From: an uncultured Tabrizicola sp.
Lineage (GTDB): Bacteria; Pseudomonadota; Alphaproteobacteria; Rhodobacterales; Rhodobacteraceae
Assembly (NCBI GenBank): GCA_937858255.1
Contig: CALLZQ010000235.1
Coordinates: 1 to 5,610 of the forward strand
DNA: 5,610 nucleotides
Reading direction: 5' to 3'
The notes beneath the pieces are model-generated. The model was not told where the DNA came from, made no database searches, and saw only the letters and a program-made list of their open reading frames with translations. The position numbers and the translations under genes were made by a program. Of the stretch, positions 1 to 5,610 are shown piece after piece; the stretch's first letter is position 1; each line of letters opens with the position of its first letter.

Positions 1-458
1 CGAACTATCCGGGCGTGAACCTTGTGGCGACGGTCTATGGCGATGACCTCTCGGACAAGTCCTACCGCGAAGCGCAGGGCCTGATGCAGACCTATCCGAA
101 CCTCAAGGCGATCATCGCGCCGACGACGGTGGGTATTCTTGCCGCCTCGCAGGCGGTGACCGATGCCGGCAAGATCGGACAGATCAACGTGACCGGTCTG
201 GGTCTGCCCTCGGAAATGGCGGGCGCGGTCGACTCGGGCGCGACGATCAGCTTTGCGATCTGGAACCCCATCGACCTCGGCTATGCGGCCACGATGCTCG
301 CCTATAACATCAACAAGGGCGCCGCGACCGGTGAGGGTGCCGAGATTGGCATGGGCCGTATGGGCACCGCCAAGCTGGATGCCAATGGCGAGGCTGCCAT
401 GTCCGACCCCTTCACCTATGACAAGTCGAATATCGACCAGTTCAAGTCGATCTTCTGA
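1..458 (+). CDS. rhaS: Rhamnose ABC transporter substrate-binding protein, C-terminal part (5'-truncated)
   Basis: This is the end of a periplasmic sugar-binding protein of the CUT2 (ribose/rhamnose) type; it would bind rhamnose in the periplasm and deliver it to the RhaPQ permeases. The frame is open from the window edge (first full codon at position 3) to TGA at 456-458, giving about 151 residues, less than half of the usual length of around 330. The signal peptide and N-terminal lobe lie upstream. Visible family features are VYGDDLSDKSYREAQGL near the start, a TYPNLKAIIAPTTVG stretch typical of the ligand-binding fold, FAIWNPIDLGYAA, and a terminal YDKSNIDQFKSIF. The GTG at position 15 is an internal valine codon, not a start. 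It is the first visible gene of the operon and is separated from rhaT by 63 bases containing a hairpin. Rhamnose specificity rests mainly on the neighbouring mutarotase and kinase; by itself this fragment supports only a CUT2 pentose/deoxyhexose binder. Confidence 0.9.
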   Translation, partial: NYPGVNLVATVYGDDLSDKSYREAQGLMQTYPNLKAIIAPTTVGILAASQAVTDAGKIGQINVTGLGLPSEMAGAVDSGATISFAIWNPIDLGYAATMLAYNINKGAATGEGAEIGMGRMGTAKLDANGEAAMSDPFTYDKSNIDQFKSIF

Positions 459-467
459 TCAGCCTCT

Positions 468-498
468 GCCCCGGGGCGCCTGACCGGCATCCCGGGGC
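468..498 (+). terminator. GC-rich intergenic hairpin, likely attenuator or mRNA-stabilising stem-loop
   Basis: An 8-bp perfect inverted repeat (GCCCCGGG at 468-475, CCCGGGGC at 491-498) lies 10 bases after the rhaS stop. The stem can be extended through a G-T wobble (476/490), one C-A mismatch (477/489) and GCC/GGC pairing (478-480 with 486-488) around a TGACC loop, about 12 pairs in all. It is followed by CTTTCATTTC (499-508), a weak pyrimidine tract rather than a clean T run, so partial rather than full termination is more likely. It sits between the binding-protein gene and the membrane/ATPase genes. In other ABC operons hairpins at this place let the binding protein be made in excess, by stabilising the upstream mRNA 3' end or by partial termination. 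The structure is seen directly; the role is inferred. Confidence 0.6.
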
Positions 499-521
499 CT
501 TTCATTTCAGCAAGGCCAGTC

Positions 522-2027
522 ATGCAACCCGTCCTGTCGCTGCGCGGCATTTCCAAGTCATTTCCGGGGGTCAAGGCCCTTGAGGATGTGCAGCTTGACC
601 TGTACCCCGGTCAGGTCACGGCGCTGATCGGTGAGAACGGTGCCGGCAAATCCACCATCGTCAAGATCCTGACCGGCATTTACCAGCCCGAGGCTGGCGA
701 GATCCGGGTTGCGGGGCAGGGGATGCGCTTTGACAGCGCCGAGGCCGCCGCACAGGCCGGGGTGACAGCCATCCACCAAGAGACGGTACTCTTTGACGAG
801 TTGAGCGTGGCCGAAAATATCTGGCTGGGTCACGCCCCGCGCGGCCGTTTTGGTCTGATCGACCGGGCCGAAATGCGGCGCAGTGCGCGCACGCTCTTGC
901 AGTCGATCGGGGCCGATCTTGATCCTGACCTGCGGCTCAAGGAACTGGGCATCGCCTCGAAACATCTGGTGGCCATCGCGCGGGCGCTGTCGATTGACGC
1001 CCGGGTGGTGATCATGGATGAACCCACCGCCGCCCTGTCCCACAAGGAAATTCATGAGCTTTACGATCTGGTCGAGGCGCTGAAGGCCAAGGGCAAGGCG
1101 ATCCTGTTCATCAGCCACAAATTTGATGAGATTTTCCGTATTGCCGATCGCTACACCGTCTTTCGCGACGGGCGGTTCGTGGCCGAAGGTGCCATGGATC
1201 AGGTCGGCGAGGCCGATCTGGTGCAGATGATGGTCGGGCGATCTGTCGATCAGATTTTCCCCACGCGGGCGCATAATATCGGTGACGAGGTGCTGCGCGT
1301 CGCTGGTTACAACCATCCGACCGAGTTCGCCGATATCGCCTTTCATCTGCGGCGGGGGGGGGTTTTGGGGGTTTACGGCCCTGTCGGTGCCGGGGGGTCC
1401 GGGGGGATGCAGGCGCTGTTTGGGATTACCCGCCCCTCGCGCGGGGCCTGCATGGTCGAGGGGACGGCGCGGATCATCCGCTCGACTGCCGAGGCGATTG
1501 CGGCGGGGATTGTGTATGTCCCCGAGGATCGTGGCCGGCAAGGCGCGGTCAAGGGTCTGCCGATCTTTCAGAATGTCACGCTGCCACAACTGAACCGCGT
1601 CTCGCGCCGGGGGCTGTTGCAGATGGCCGAGGAATTCGCGCTGGCGCGCGATTACACCGCGCGGCTGGATCTGCGGGCGGCCAGTCTGGATCAGGATGTC
1701 GGCCTGTTGTCGGGCGGCAACCAGCAAAAGGTGGTGATCGCCAAATGGCTGGCGACGCGGCCCAAGGTCATCATCCTCGATGAGCCAACCAAGGGCATCG
1801 ACATCGGCTCCAAGGCGGCGGTCCATGCCTTCATGGCCGAACTCGCAGCACAGGGGCTGGCGGTGATCATGGTGTCGTCGGAAATCCCCGAGGTGCTGGG
1901 CATGTCCGACCGGGTGATCGTGATGCGTGAGGGGCGGATCGTCTCTGAACTGGCCGGAGAGGCGATGACACCCGAGGCGCTGGTGCGCGCGGCGGCGGGC
2001 ATAGACGGGCAGGGGGTGGCCGCATGA
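522..2027 (+). CDS. rhaT: Rhamnose ABC transporter, double-domain ATP-binding protein
   Basis: A 501-residue cytoplasmic ATPase with two fused nucleotide-binding domains, the normal size and build for CUT2 sugar importers (RbsA/XylG/MglA type). Domain 1 (about 1-240) has Walker A GENGAGKST (37-45), Q-loop Q86, Walker B VVIMDEPTAAL with D166/E167, and H-loop ISHK with H199. Its signature motif is degenerate, LGIASKHLVAIARAL (142-156) instead of LSGGQ. Domain 2 (about 255-495) has a canonical signature LSGGNQQKV (396-404), Walker B VIILDEPTKGID (D420/E421), and SSE in place of the H-loop, as is usual here. Its Walker A reads GPVGAGGSGG (286-295), whereas the family normally has GLVGAGR(S/T)EL, and the DNA is abnormally G-rich there. 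Start ATG 522 is preceded by AAGG (512-515). The TGA overlaps the rhaP ATG. The name follows the rhizobial scheme; E. coli rhaT is an unrelated rhamnose-proton symporter. Rhamnose as substrate is inferred from context. Confidence 0.94.
   Translation: MQPVLSLRGISKSFPGVKALEDVQLDLYPGQVTALIGENGAGKSTIVKILTGIYQPEAGEIRVAGQGMRFDSAEAAAQAGVTAIHQETVLFDELSVAENIWLGHAPRGRFGLIDRAEMRRSARTLLQSIGADLDPDLRLKELGIASKHLVAIARALSIDARVVIMDEPTAALSHKEIHELYDLVEALKAKGKAILFISHKFDEIFRIADRYTVFRDGRFVAEGAMDQVGEADLVQMMVGRSVDQIFPTRAHNIGDEVLRVAGYNHPTEFADIAFHLRRGGVLGVYGPVGAGGSGGMQALFGITRPSRGACMVEGTARIIRSTAEAIAAGIVYVPEDRGRQGAVKGLPIFQNVTLPQLNRVSRRGLLQMAEEFALARDYTARLDLRAASLDQDVGLLSGGNQQKVVIAKWLATRPKVIILDEPTKGIDIGSKAAVHAFMAELAAQGLAVIMVSSEIPEVLGMSDRVIVMREGRIVSELAGEAMTPEALVRAAAGIDGQGVAA
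1354..1406 (+). other. Anomalous G-run cluster over the second Walker A loop of rhaT
   Basis: G runs of 9 (1354-1362), 5 (1367-1371), 6 (1392-1397) and 6 (1401-1406) fall within 53 bases. The reading frame is kept, but the protein departs from family conservation just here: RRGGVLGVYGPVGAGGSGGMQ where family members usually read close to RRGEVLGVYGLVGAGR(S/T)EL. Most differences are explained by A, C or T being read as G. Conservation is normal on both sides (for example LFGITRP immediately after). This could be a base-calling or assembly artefact biased to G, or real divergence of an already non-catalytic site. I favour the artefact, without being able to prove it. Confidence 0.55.
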
Positions 2028-2995
2028 CTTGGCTGACAAGATCGCGTGAGGCGCAACTGGCGCTGGCCATCGCGGTGCTGACCGGGCTGATCGCCCTGCG
2101 GTTTCCCGGATTTGTCGCGCCGGGAAATCTGATGGCGGTGTTCAACGATTCCGCGCCGCTGATCATTCTGGCCATCGGTCAGATGATCGTCATCCTCACC
2201 AAATGTATCGACCTGTCAGTTGCCGCAAATCTGGCGCTGAGCGGGATGGTGGCGGCGATGCTGAACGGGGCTGGCGTGCCACTGCCCGTGATCCTGCTGG
2301 CGGATCCTTTGGTTGGGCCGCCATTTGGGGGGGTCAACGGGGTTCTGGTCTGGAAACTGGGCATCCCCTCGATCGTGGTGACGCTGGGGACGATGACGAT
2401 CTATCGCGGCATCATCTTTCTGATGACCAATGGCAAATGGATCAACGCCCATGAAATGACCGAGGGTTTCAAGGCGCTGCCGCGACTGGTGCTGCTGGGC
2501 CTGCCGGTGATGAGCTGGGTCGCGCTGGCGGTGATTGCGCTGTTTGCGCTGATCCTGGGCCGGACGGGGCGGGGGCGGGCCTTTCTGGCGGTGGGGGGCA
2601 ATCCGCATGCGGCGGTCTATGCCGGCATTGATGTCGGGCGGACGCAAGCCCTCGCCTTTGTTCTGTCTGGCGCGCTGGCGGGATTGACGGGTTATCTCTG
2701 GGTCTCGCGCTATGCTGTGGCCTATGTCGATATTGCCGGCGGCTTTGAGCTGGATGTGGTGGCGGCCTGTGTCATCGGAGGTGTTTCGATTGCCGGGGGC
2801 GTCGGCACAGTCGCCGGGGCCGTTCTGGGGGCGTTGTTTCTGGGCGTGGTCAAGAATGCGCTGCCGGTGATCGGCATTTCCCCGTTCTGGCAGATGGCGA
2901 TTGCCGGCATGGCCATCCTCTTGGCCGTGGCTTTCAATGCCAGCCAGTCGCGTCCGCGTGGCCGGATCATCCTGCGAGAGGCGGTGCAAAGATGA
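2024..2995 (+). CDS. rhaP: Rhamnose ABC transporter permease, first subunit
   Basis: A 323-residue inner-membrane permease of the BPD_transp_2 (RbsC/AraH, CUT2) family, of typical length. Together with RhaQ it would form the heterodimeric rhamnose channel. Hydrophobic segments are visible at about 11-27, 43-59, 66-80, 87-110, 114-134, 155-178, 207-227, 242-275 and 286-305. Hallmarks are the CIDLSVAANLALSGM stretch (61-75), LGIPSIVVTLGTM (112-124), the cytoplasmic loop AVGGNPHAAVYAGIDVGR (189-206) that faces the ATPase, and GGVSIAGGVGTVAGA (252-266). ATG 2024 shares four bases (ATGA) with the rhaT stop and is preceded by AGGGGGTGG (2011-2019), so coupled translation is likely. One oddity is residues 93-103, ADPLVGPPFGG, which put an aspartate and three prolines in a predicted membrane helix. 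The paralogous RhaQ has [12 protein letters not shown] at the matching place. The corresponding DNA contains a 7-base G run and may carry errors. Confidence 0.93.
   Translation: MTWLTRSREAQLALAIAVLTGLIALRFPGFVAPGNLMAVFNDSAPLIILAIGQMIVILTKCIDLSVAANLALSGMVAAMLNGAGVPLPVILLADPLVGPPFGGVNGVLVWKLGIPSIVVTLGTMTIYRGIIFLMTNGKWINAHEMTEGFKALPRLVLLGLPVMSWVALAVIALFALILGRTGRGRAFLAVGGNPHAAVYAGIDVGRTQALAFVLSGALAGLTGYLWVSRYAVAYVDIAGGFELDVVAACVIGGVSIAGGVGTVAGAVLGALFLGVVKNALPVIGISPFWQMAIAGMAILLAVAFNASQSRPRGRIILREAVQR
2303..2333 (+). other. Locally anomalous stretch in a rhaP membrane helix
   Basis: Codons 94-104 of rhaP encode DPLVGPPFGGV inside what should be a transmembrane helix, ending in a G7 run (2327-2333). 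The sister permease in this window reads [10 protein letters not shown] at the aligned place, so the Pro-Pro pair and the second Gly are atypical. The start of the anomaly (GCG GAT CCT TTG) could come from a more usual Ala-Ile-Leu-Leu reading by one inserted G and one lost T, a compensating pair that preserves the frame. The divergence from the paralogue is visible; the proposed ancestral reading is inference. Confidence 0.45.
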
Positions 2996-3990
2996 ACCCT
3001 GAAGCCAATACCGGCGCATCGCGCGCCCGGGCCATCCCGGACCGGCTGCCCCCGCCGCTGTGGCAGGCGCTGCGCAGTTGGGAGGCGCTGCTGGTGGTGG
3101 TGTTCGTTCTGGTCTTTGCGGCCAATTCCTTTGCCTCGCCCTATTTCCTGAACGCCTGGAATCTGTCGGACGCGACTTTCAACTTTACTGAAAAGGCGAT
3201 GATCGCCTTTGCCATGGCCATGTTGATCATCGCGGGCGAGATCGACCTGTCGGTCGCTTCGATCATCGCTCTGGCGTCTACTGCCATGGGGCTGGCGATG
3301 ACGGCGGGGGCGGGAACACCGTTGATCGTCGCGGCCGGGCTGGTGACGGGGCTGGCCTGCGGGGCGGTCAATGGCTGGCTGGTGGCAGGGATGGGCCTGC
3401 CCTCGATCGTTGTGACCATCGGAACGATGAGCCTGTTTCGCGGCATCGCCTTTGTCGTGCTGGGTGATCAGGCCTTTACCGGCTATCCGCCCGGCTTTGC
3501 CTACTTTGGGCAGGGCTATGTCTGGTGGGTGATCAGCGTTGAACTGGCGCTGTTCGCGGCGCTGGCCATCGGCTTTTACATGCTGCTGCATCGCACCGGG
3601 TTCGGGCGCAGTGTCTTTGCCATCGGCAATAATGCGACCGCGGCGCTGTTCTCGGGTATTCGCGTCGGGCGGGTGCGTTTCATGCTGTTTCTGCTGACCG
3701 GGGTGATGAGCGGTCTGGCGGCGGTTTGCCTGACCTCGCGCCTCGGCTCGACCCGGCCTTCGATCGCCACGGGGATGGAGCTGGAGGTGGTGACGATGGT
3801 GGTTCTGGGCGGTGTCAGCATTCTGGGGGGATCGGGGTCGATCCTTGGGGTCGTGCTGGCGGCCTTTATCATGGGCATGGTGACGTTCGGCTTTGGCCTG
3901 TTGAATGTGCCGGGGATCGTCATGTCGATCTTTGTTGGCCTGCTCTTGATCGGTGTGATCGCCGTGCCCCGGCTTTTGCGGAGGAAATGA
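2992..3990 (+). CDS. rhaQ: Rhamnose ABC transporter permease, second subunit
   Basis: A 332-residue inner-membrane permease, paralogous to RhaP (same BPD_transp_2/CUT2 family). The presence of two different permease genes in tandem is characteristic of this transporter type, as opposed to a homodimer made from one gene. A cytoplasmic N-terminus of about 30 polar and proline-containing residues precedes hydrophobic segments at roughly 31-51, 68-82, 87-106, 110-133, 138-158, 177-198, 229-248, 263-301 and 309-327. Conserved features are [13 protein letters not shown] (82-94), GAVNGWLV (124-131), [18 protein letters not shown] (134-151), the ATPase-facing loop [18 protein letters not shown] (210-227) and [16 protein letters not shown] (271-286). 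It begins at an ATGA overlap with rhaP; GAGAGG (2976-2981) is a weak, distant ribosome-binding site, so coupling probably matters. The gene looks intact, and a G6 run at 3826-3831 leaves its protein motif normal. Confidence 0.94.
   Translation: MNPEANTGASRARAIPDRLPPPLWQALRSWEALLVVVFVLVFAANSFASPYFLNAWNLSDATFNFTEKAMIAFAMAMLIIAGEIDLSVASIIALASTAMGLAMTAGAGTPLIVAAGLVTGLACGAVNGWLVAGMGLPSIVVTIGTMSLFRGIAFVVLGDQAFTGYPPGFAYFGQGYVWWVISVELALFAALAIGFYMLLHRTGFGRSVFAIGNNATAALFSGIRVGRVRFMLFLLTGVMSGLAAVCLTSRLGSTRPSIATGMELEVVTMVVLGGVSILGGSGSILGVVLAAFIMGMVTFGFGLLNVPGIVMSIFVGLLLIGVIAVPRLLRRK
3980..3984 (+). promoter_or_regulatory. Ribosome-binding site that decides the rhaU start
   Basis: GGAGG followed by AA lies inside the last codons of rhaQ. 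It is 5 bases upstream of the ATG at 3990 but only 2 bases upstream of the in-frame ATG at 3987. The spacing favours 3990, which also gives a protein of exactly 104 residues with the family's catalytic residues at their standard positions. Confidence 0.7.
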
Positions 3991-4304
3991 TGGAGAAATA
4001 TGCCTTTCGCATGCGGCTGAACCCGAGGTGCGAGGAAGAATACCGCCGGCGTCACGACGCGATCTGGCCCGAGCTTGTGACCCTGTTGCAAGAGGCGGGG
4101 ATCCGCGATTACTCGATCCATCTCGACCGGGAAACGGGCCTGTTGTTCGGTGTTCTCTGGCGCCCGGACGATCACGGCATGGAGGCGTTGCCCGCGCATC
4201 CGGTCATGCAGCGCTGGTGGACCTATATGGCCGATCTGATGGAGACGCAGCCCGATGGCGCGCCGGTGGCGGTGCCGCTGGTTCCCCTGTTTCACCTGCC
4301 ATAA
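3990..4304 (+). CDS. rhaU: L-rhamnose mutarotase
   Basis: A small cytoplasmic enzyme that interconverts the alpha and beta anomers of L-rhamnose; it is equivalent to E. coli RhaM (YiiL). From ATG 3990 it is 104 residues, the same length as the E. coli protein. The residues known to bind sugar or act in catalysis are all in register: Y18, H22 (proton donor), Y41 and the W76-W77 pair. Other conserved blocks are [14 protein letters not shown] (16-29), [11 protein letters not shown] (74-84) and the terminal FHLP. Its open frame extends back to 3726, but that part is a shadow of rhaQ. The in-frame ATG at 3987 would add one Met and is less well spaced from GGAGG. It overlaps rhaQ by one base (TGATG) and rhaK by one base (TAATG). 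Because this enzyme is rhamnose-specific, it is the strongest evidence for the substrate of the whole operon. Confidence 0.95.
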   Translation: MEKYAFRMRLNPRCEEEYRRRHDAIWPELVTLLQEAGIRDYSIHLDRETGLLFGVLWRPDDHGMEALPAHPVMQRWWTYMADLMETQPDGAPVAVPLVPLFHLP

Positions 4305-5610
4305 TGCGGATCGGGCGGCAGATGCAGCGCGTGGCGGTCATCGACATTGGCAAGACCAATGCCAAGCTGGCCTTGGTCGATCTGGCCGCGCGGGCCGAGA
4401 TTGCCGTCAGAACATGCCCCAATCAGGTGCGTCCCGGCCCGCCCTGGCCGCATTTCGATACAGAGGCGATCTGGGCCTTTCTGCGCCGGGGACTGGCCGA
4501 GCTTGCGGCAAGCCATGGGTTCGGGGCGATTTCGGTATCGACCCATGGCGCGGCGGCGGCGTTGCTGGATCAGCGGGGCGCCCTGGCGGCACCGGTTCTT
4601 GATTATGAGCATCCGGGGCCGGACGATCTGCGCCCGGAATATGAGGCGTTGCGCCCTGACTTTGCCCAGACCGGCGCGCCGGCCCTGCCTTTGGGACTGA
4701 ACCTGGGGGCGCAGCTTTTCTGGATGCTGCGGCAGGATACGGGGCTGGCCGCACGCCTTGCCCATGTTGTCACCTGGCCCCAATATTGGGGCCATCTGCT
4801 GACCGGGGAACTGGCTTGCGATCTCTGCTCGCTGGGCTGCCATACCGATCTGTGGAACCCCGTTGCGCGCACCTGGTCTGATCTGCCGGCCCGGCTGGGG
4901 CTGGCCGGCAAAATGGCGCCGCCGCGCCGCCCGGATGAGATTCTGGGTCATCTGCGCCCGGAATTGCAGGCAGAGCTGGGTCTGCCGGCCCTGCCGGTGC
5001 TGGTTGGCATTCACGATTCCAATGCCTCGCTGATGCCGCATCTGATGGCGGGGAGGCCGCCCTTTGCCGTGGTCTCGACCGGCACCTGGGTCATCGCCAT
5101 GGCCTTGGGCGGGCGGGCGCAGCCGCTGAACCCTGCGCGCGATTGCCTGATCAACGTGTCGGCTCTGGGCGGTCCGGTGCCCTCGGCCCGGTTCATGGGC
5201 GGGCGCGAGCATGAGCGATTGATGGCAGCCGCCGGCCCGCCGGGGCAAGCGCCCGCCGGTGTCGGCCTTGCCGATGAGGCCGCCGTGATCGCGCGGCAGG
5301 TGATGGTCCTGCCTGCGGTGGTGCAGGGTTCGGGCCCCTATCCGGCGCGGCAATCAGGCTGGACCGAGGCGCCGCGCACGCTGGCAGAGCGCGAGGTGGC
5401 GGTCGGTCACTATCTGGGGCTGATGACGGCGCGCTGCCTTGATCTGATCGGGGCCGAGGGGCCGGTTCTGGTCGAGGGGCCTTTTGCCGCGAACCCATGG
5501 TATTGCCGGATGCTGGCCACTGCGACCGGCAGGGTGGTGCGGCCCTCGGCGGCGCGAACCGGGGCGGCGGGCGGGGCAACACGGGGGGGGGGCAGGACAA
5601 GCGGGGCGGG
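4304..5610 (+). CDS. rhaK: FGGY-family sugar kinase, rhamnose kinase RhaK (3' end outside window)
   Basis: The frame opens at ATG 4304 (TAATG overlap with rhaU) and runs without a stop to the window edge, 435 full codons. It would phosphorylate the imported sugar with ATP. The N-terminal lobe has the phosphate loop DIGKTNAKL (14-22) and a THGAAAALLD segment (80-89). The predicted catalytic Asp is D238 in GIHDSNASL. The second lobe has STGTWVIA (258-265) and EGPFAANPWYCRML (391-404). This resembles the rhizobial RhaK branch of the FGGY family more than the E. coli rhamnulokinase. No good ribosome-binding site precedes ATG 4304; ATG 4322 is an alternative that would begin six residues later, still upstream of DIGKTN. 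The last 15 codons or so (from 5564) become Gly/Arg/Thr-rich and lose the expected conservation, probably because of poor sequence. In R. leguminosarum the kinase is also needed for rhamnose transport activity, which fits its place directly after the transporter genes. Confidence 0.9.
   Translation, partial: MRIGRQMQRVAVIDIGKTNAKLALVDLAARAEIAVRTCPNQVRPGPPWPHFDTEAIWAFLRRGLAELAASHGFGAISVSTHGAAAALLDQRGALAAPVLDYEHPGPDDLRPEYEALRPDFAQTGAPALPLGLNLGAQLFWMLRQDTGLAARLAHVVTWPQYWGHLLTGELACDLCSLGCHTDLWNPVARTWSDLPARLGLAGKMAPPRRPDEILGHLRPELQAELGLPALPVLVGIHDSNASLMPHLMAGRPPFAVVSTGTWVIAMALGGRAQPLNPARDCLINVSALGGPVPSARFMGGREHERLMAAAGPPGQAPAGVGLADEAAVIARQVMVLPAVVQGSGPYPARQSGWTEAPRTLAEREVAVGHYLGLMTARCLDLIGAEGPVLVEGPFAANPWYCRMLATATGRVVRPSAARTGAAGGATRGGGRTSGA
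5564..5610 (+). other. Low-complexity G-rich window end within rhaK
   Basis: The last ~47 bases are almost all G with some C and A, including a G10 run at 5583-5592. The rhaK product changes from well-conserved (ATGRVVRPSAARTG, 407-420) to AAGGATRGGGRTSGA, where FGGY kinases usually continue with a small-residue, hydrophobic GAALLA-type helix. The frame stays open. A deteriorating contig or read end with G-biased calls is the simplest explanation. Confidence 0.6.

Noticed and set aside
459..521. Internal promoter or second regulatory site in the rhaS-rhaT gap
   Set aside because: No convincing -35/-10 pair or operator-like repeat is visible apart from the hairpin and the AAGG before rhaT.
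1354..1406. Possible G-quadruplex acting on rhaT mRNA or DNA
   Set aside because: The G runs are suggestive, but a 20-base loop separates the two halves, and the protein damage they cause is better explained by sequence error. It would be worth revisiting only if the runs are confirmed.
558..2039. Long open frame of 493 codons on the - strand opposite rhaT
   Set aside because: It mirrors rhaT almost end to end, is rich in His/Arg/Pro/Gln with no recognisable domain, and is the expected antisense shadow of a GC-rich gene.
3826..3831. G6 run in rhaQ considered as another artefact
   Set aside because: The encoded SILGGSGS is fully typical of the permease family, so homopolymers alone are not evidence of error here. 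It serves as an internal control for the three anomalous patches.
3726..3989. Upstream extension of the rhaU frame, which would give a 192-residue protein
   Set aside because: This part overlaps rhaQ in another frame and has no family resemblance. The mutarotase is complete at 104 residues from 3990 with a good ribosome-binding site.
4292..5353. 353-codon open frame on the - strand opposite rhaK
   Set aside because: The composition (Arg, Gln, Pro, Gly-rich) and lack of any motif mark it as a shadow of the clearly conserved kinase on the + strand.
1..5610. A previously undescribed system (defence, mobile element, novel RNA or CRISPR)
   Set aside because: Every stretch longer than 63 bases is explained by a recognised rhamnose transport or catabolism gene. 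No transposase, integrase, repeat array, tRNA or rRNA is present.

Overview
The window is a stretch of one tightly packed operon, all on the + strand, for uptake and first-step catabolism of L-rhamnose. It is GC-rich, codon usage favours GCC/GCG/CTG, and the gene order rhaS-rhaT-rhaP-rhaQ-rhaU-rhaK matches the cluster described in Rhizobium leguminosarum. Together these point to an alphaproteobacterium. The style of the proteins suggests a Rhodobacterales-like lineage (Paracoccus/Rhodobacter type), but that narrower placement is inference.

Layout: 1-458 is the C-terminal part of the periplasmic sugar-binding protein (rhaS). 459-521 is the only intergenic gap; it holds a strong GC hairpin and the rhaT ribosome-binding site. 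522-2027 is the double-domain ABC ATPase (rhaT). 2024-2995 and 2992-3990 are two different CUT2-type permeases (rhaP, rhaQ). 3990-4304 is a 104-residue L-rhamnose mutarotase (rhaU, called rhaM in E. coli). 4304 to the window end is an FGGY-family sugar kinase (rhaK), still open at the edge. From rhaT onward every junction is an ATGA, TGATG or TAATG overlap, so translation is probably coupled through the set. No promoter, regulator, RNA gene, mobile element or CRISPR array is visible.

Working together: RhaS would capture rhamnose in the periplasm, the RhaP/RhaQ heterodimer would carry it across the inner membrane powered by RhaT, RhaU would interconvert the anomers, and RhaK would phosphorylate the sugar. 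The regulator (rhaR) and the isomerase/dehydrogenase genes known from rhizobial clusters are not in the window and would be expected beside it.

The system itself is known, and I see no evidence of an undescribed one. The features most worth a second look are three short G-rich patches (about 1354-1406, 2303-2333 and 5564-5610). There the encoded protein departs from otherwise excellent family conservation without breaking the frame. They look more like base-calling or assembly errors biased to G than biology, and they fall on functional sites: the second Walker A loop of RhaT, a membrane helix of RhaP, and the C-terminal nucleotide-binding lobe of RhaK. The hairpin between rhaS and rhaT is the best candidate regulatory element.
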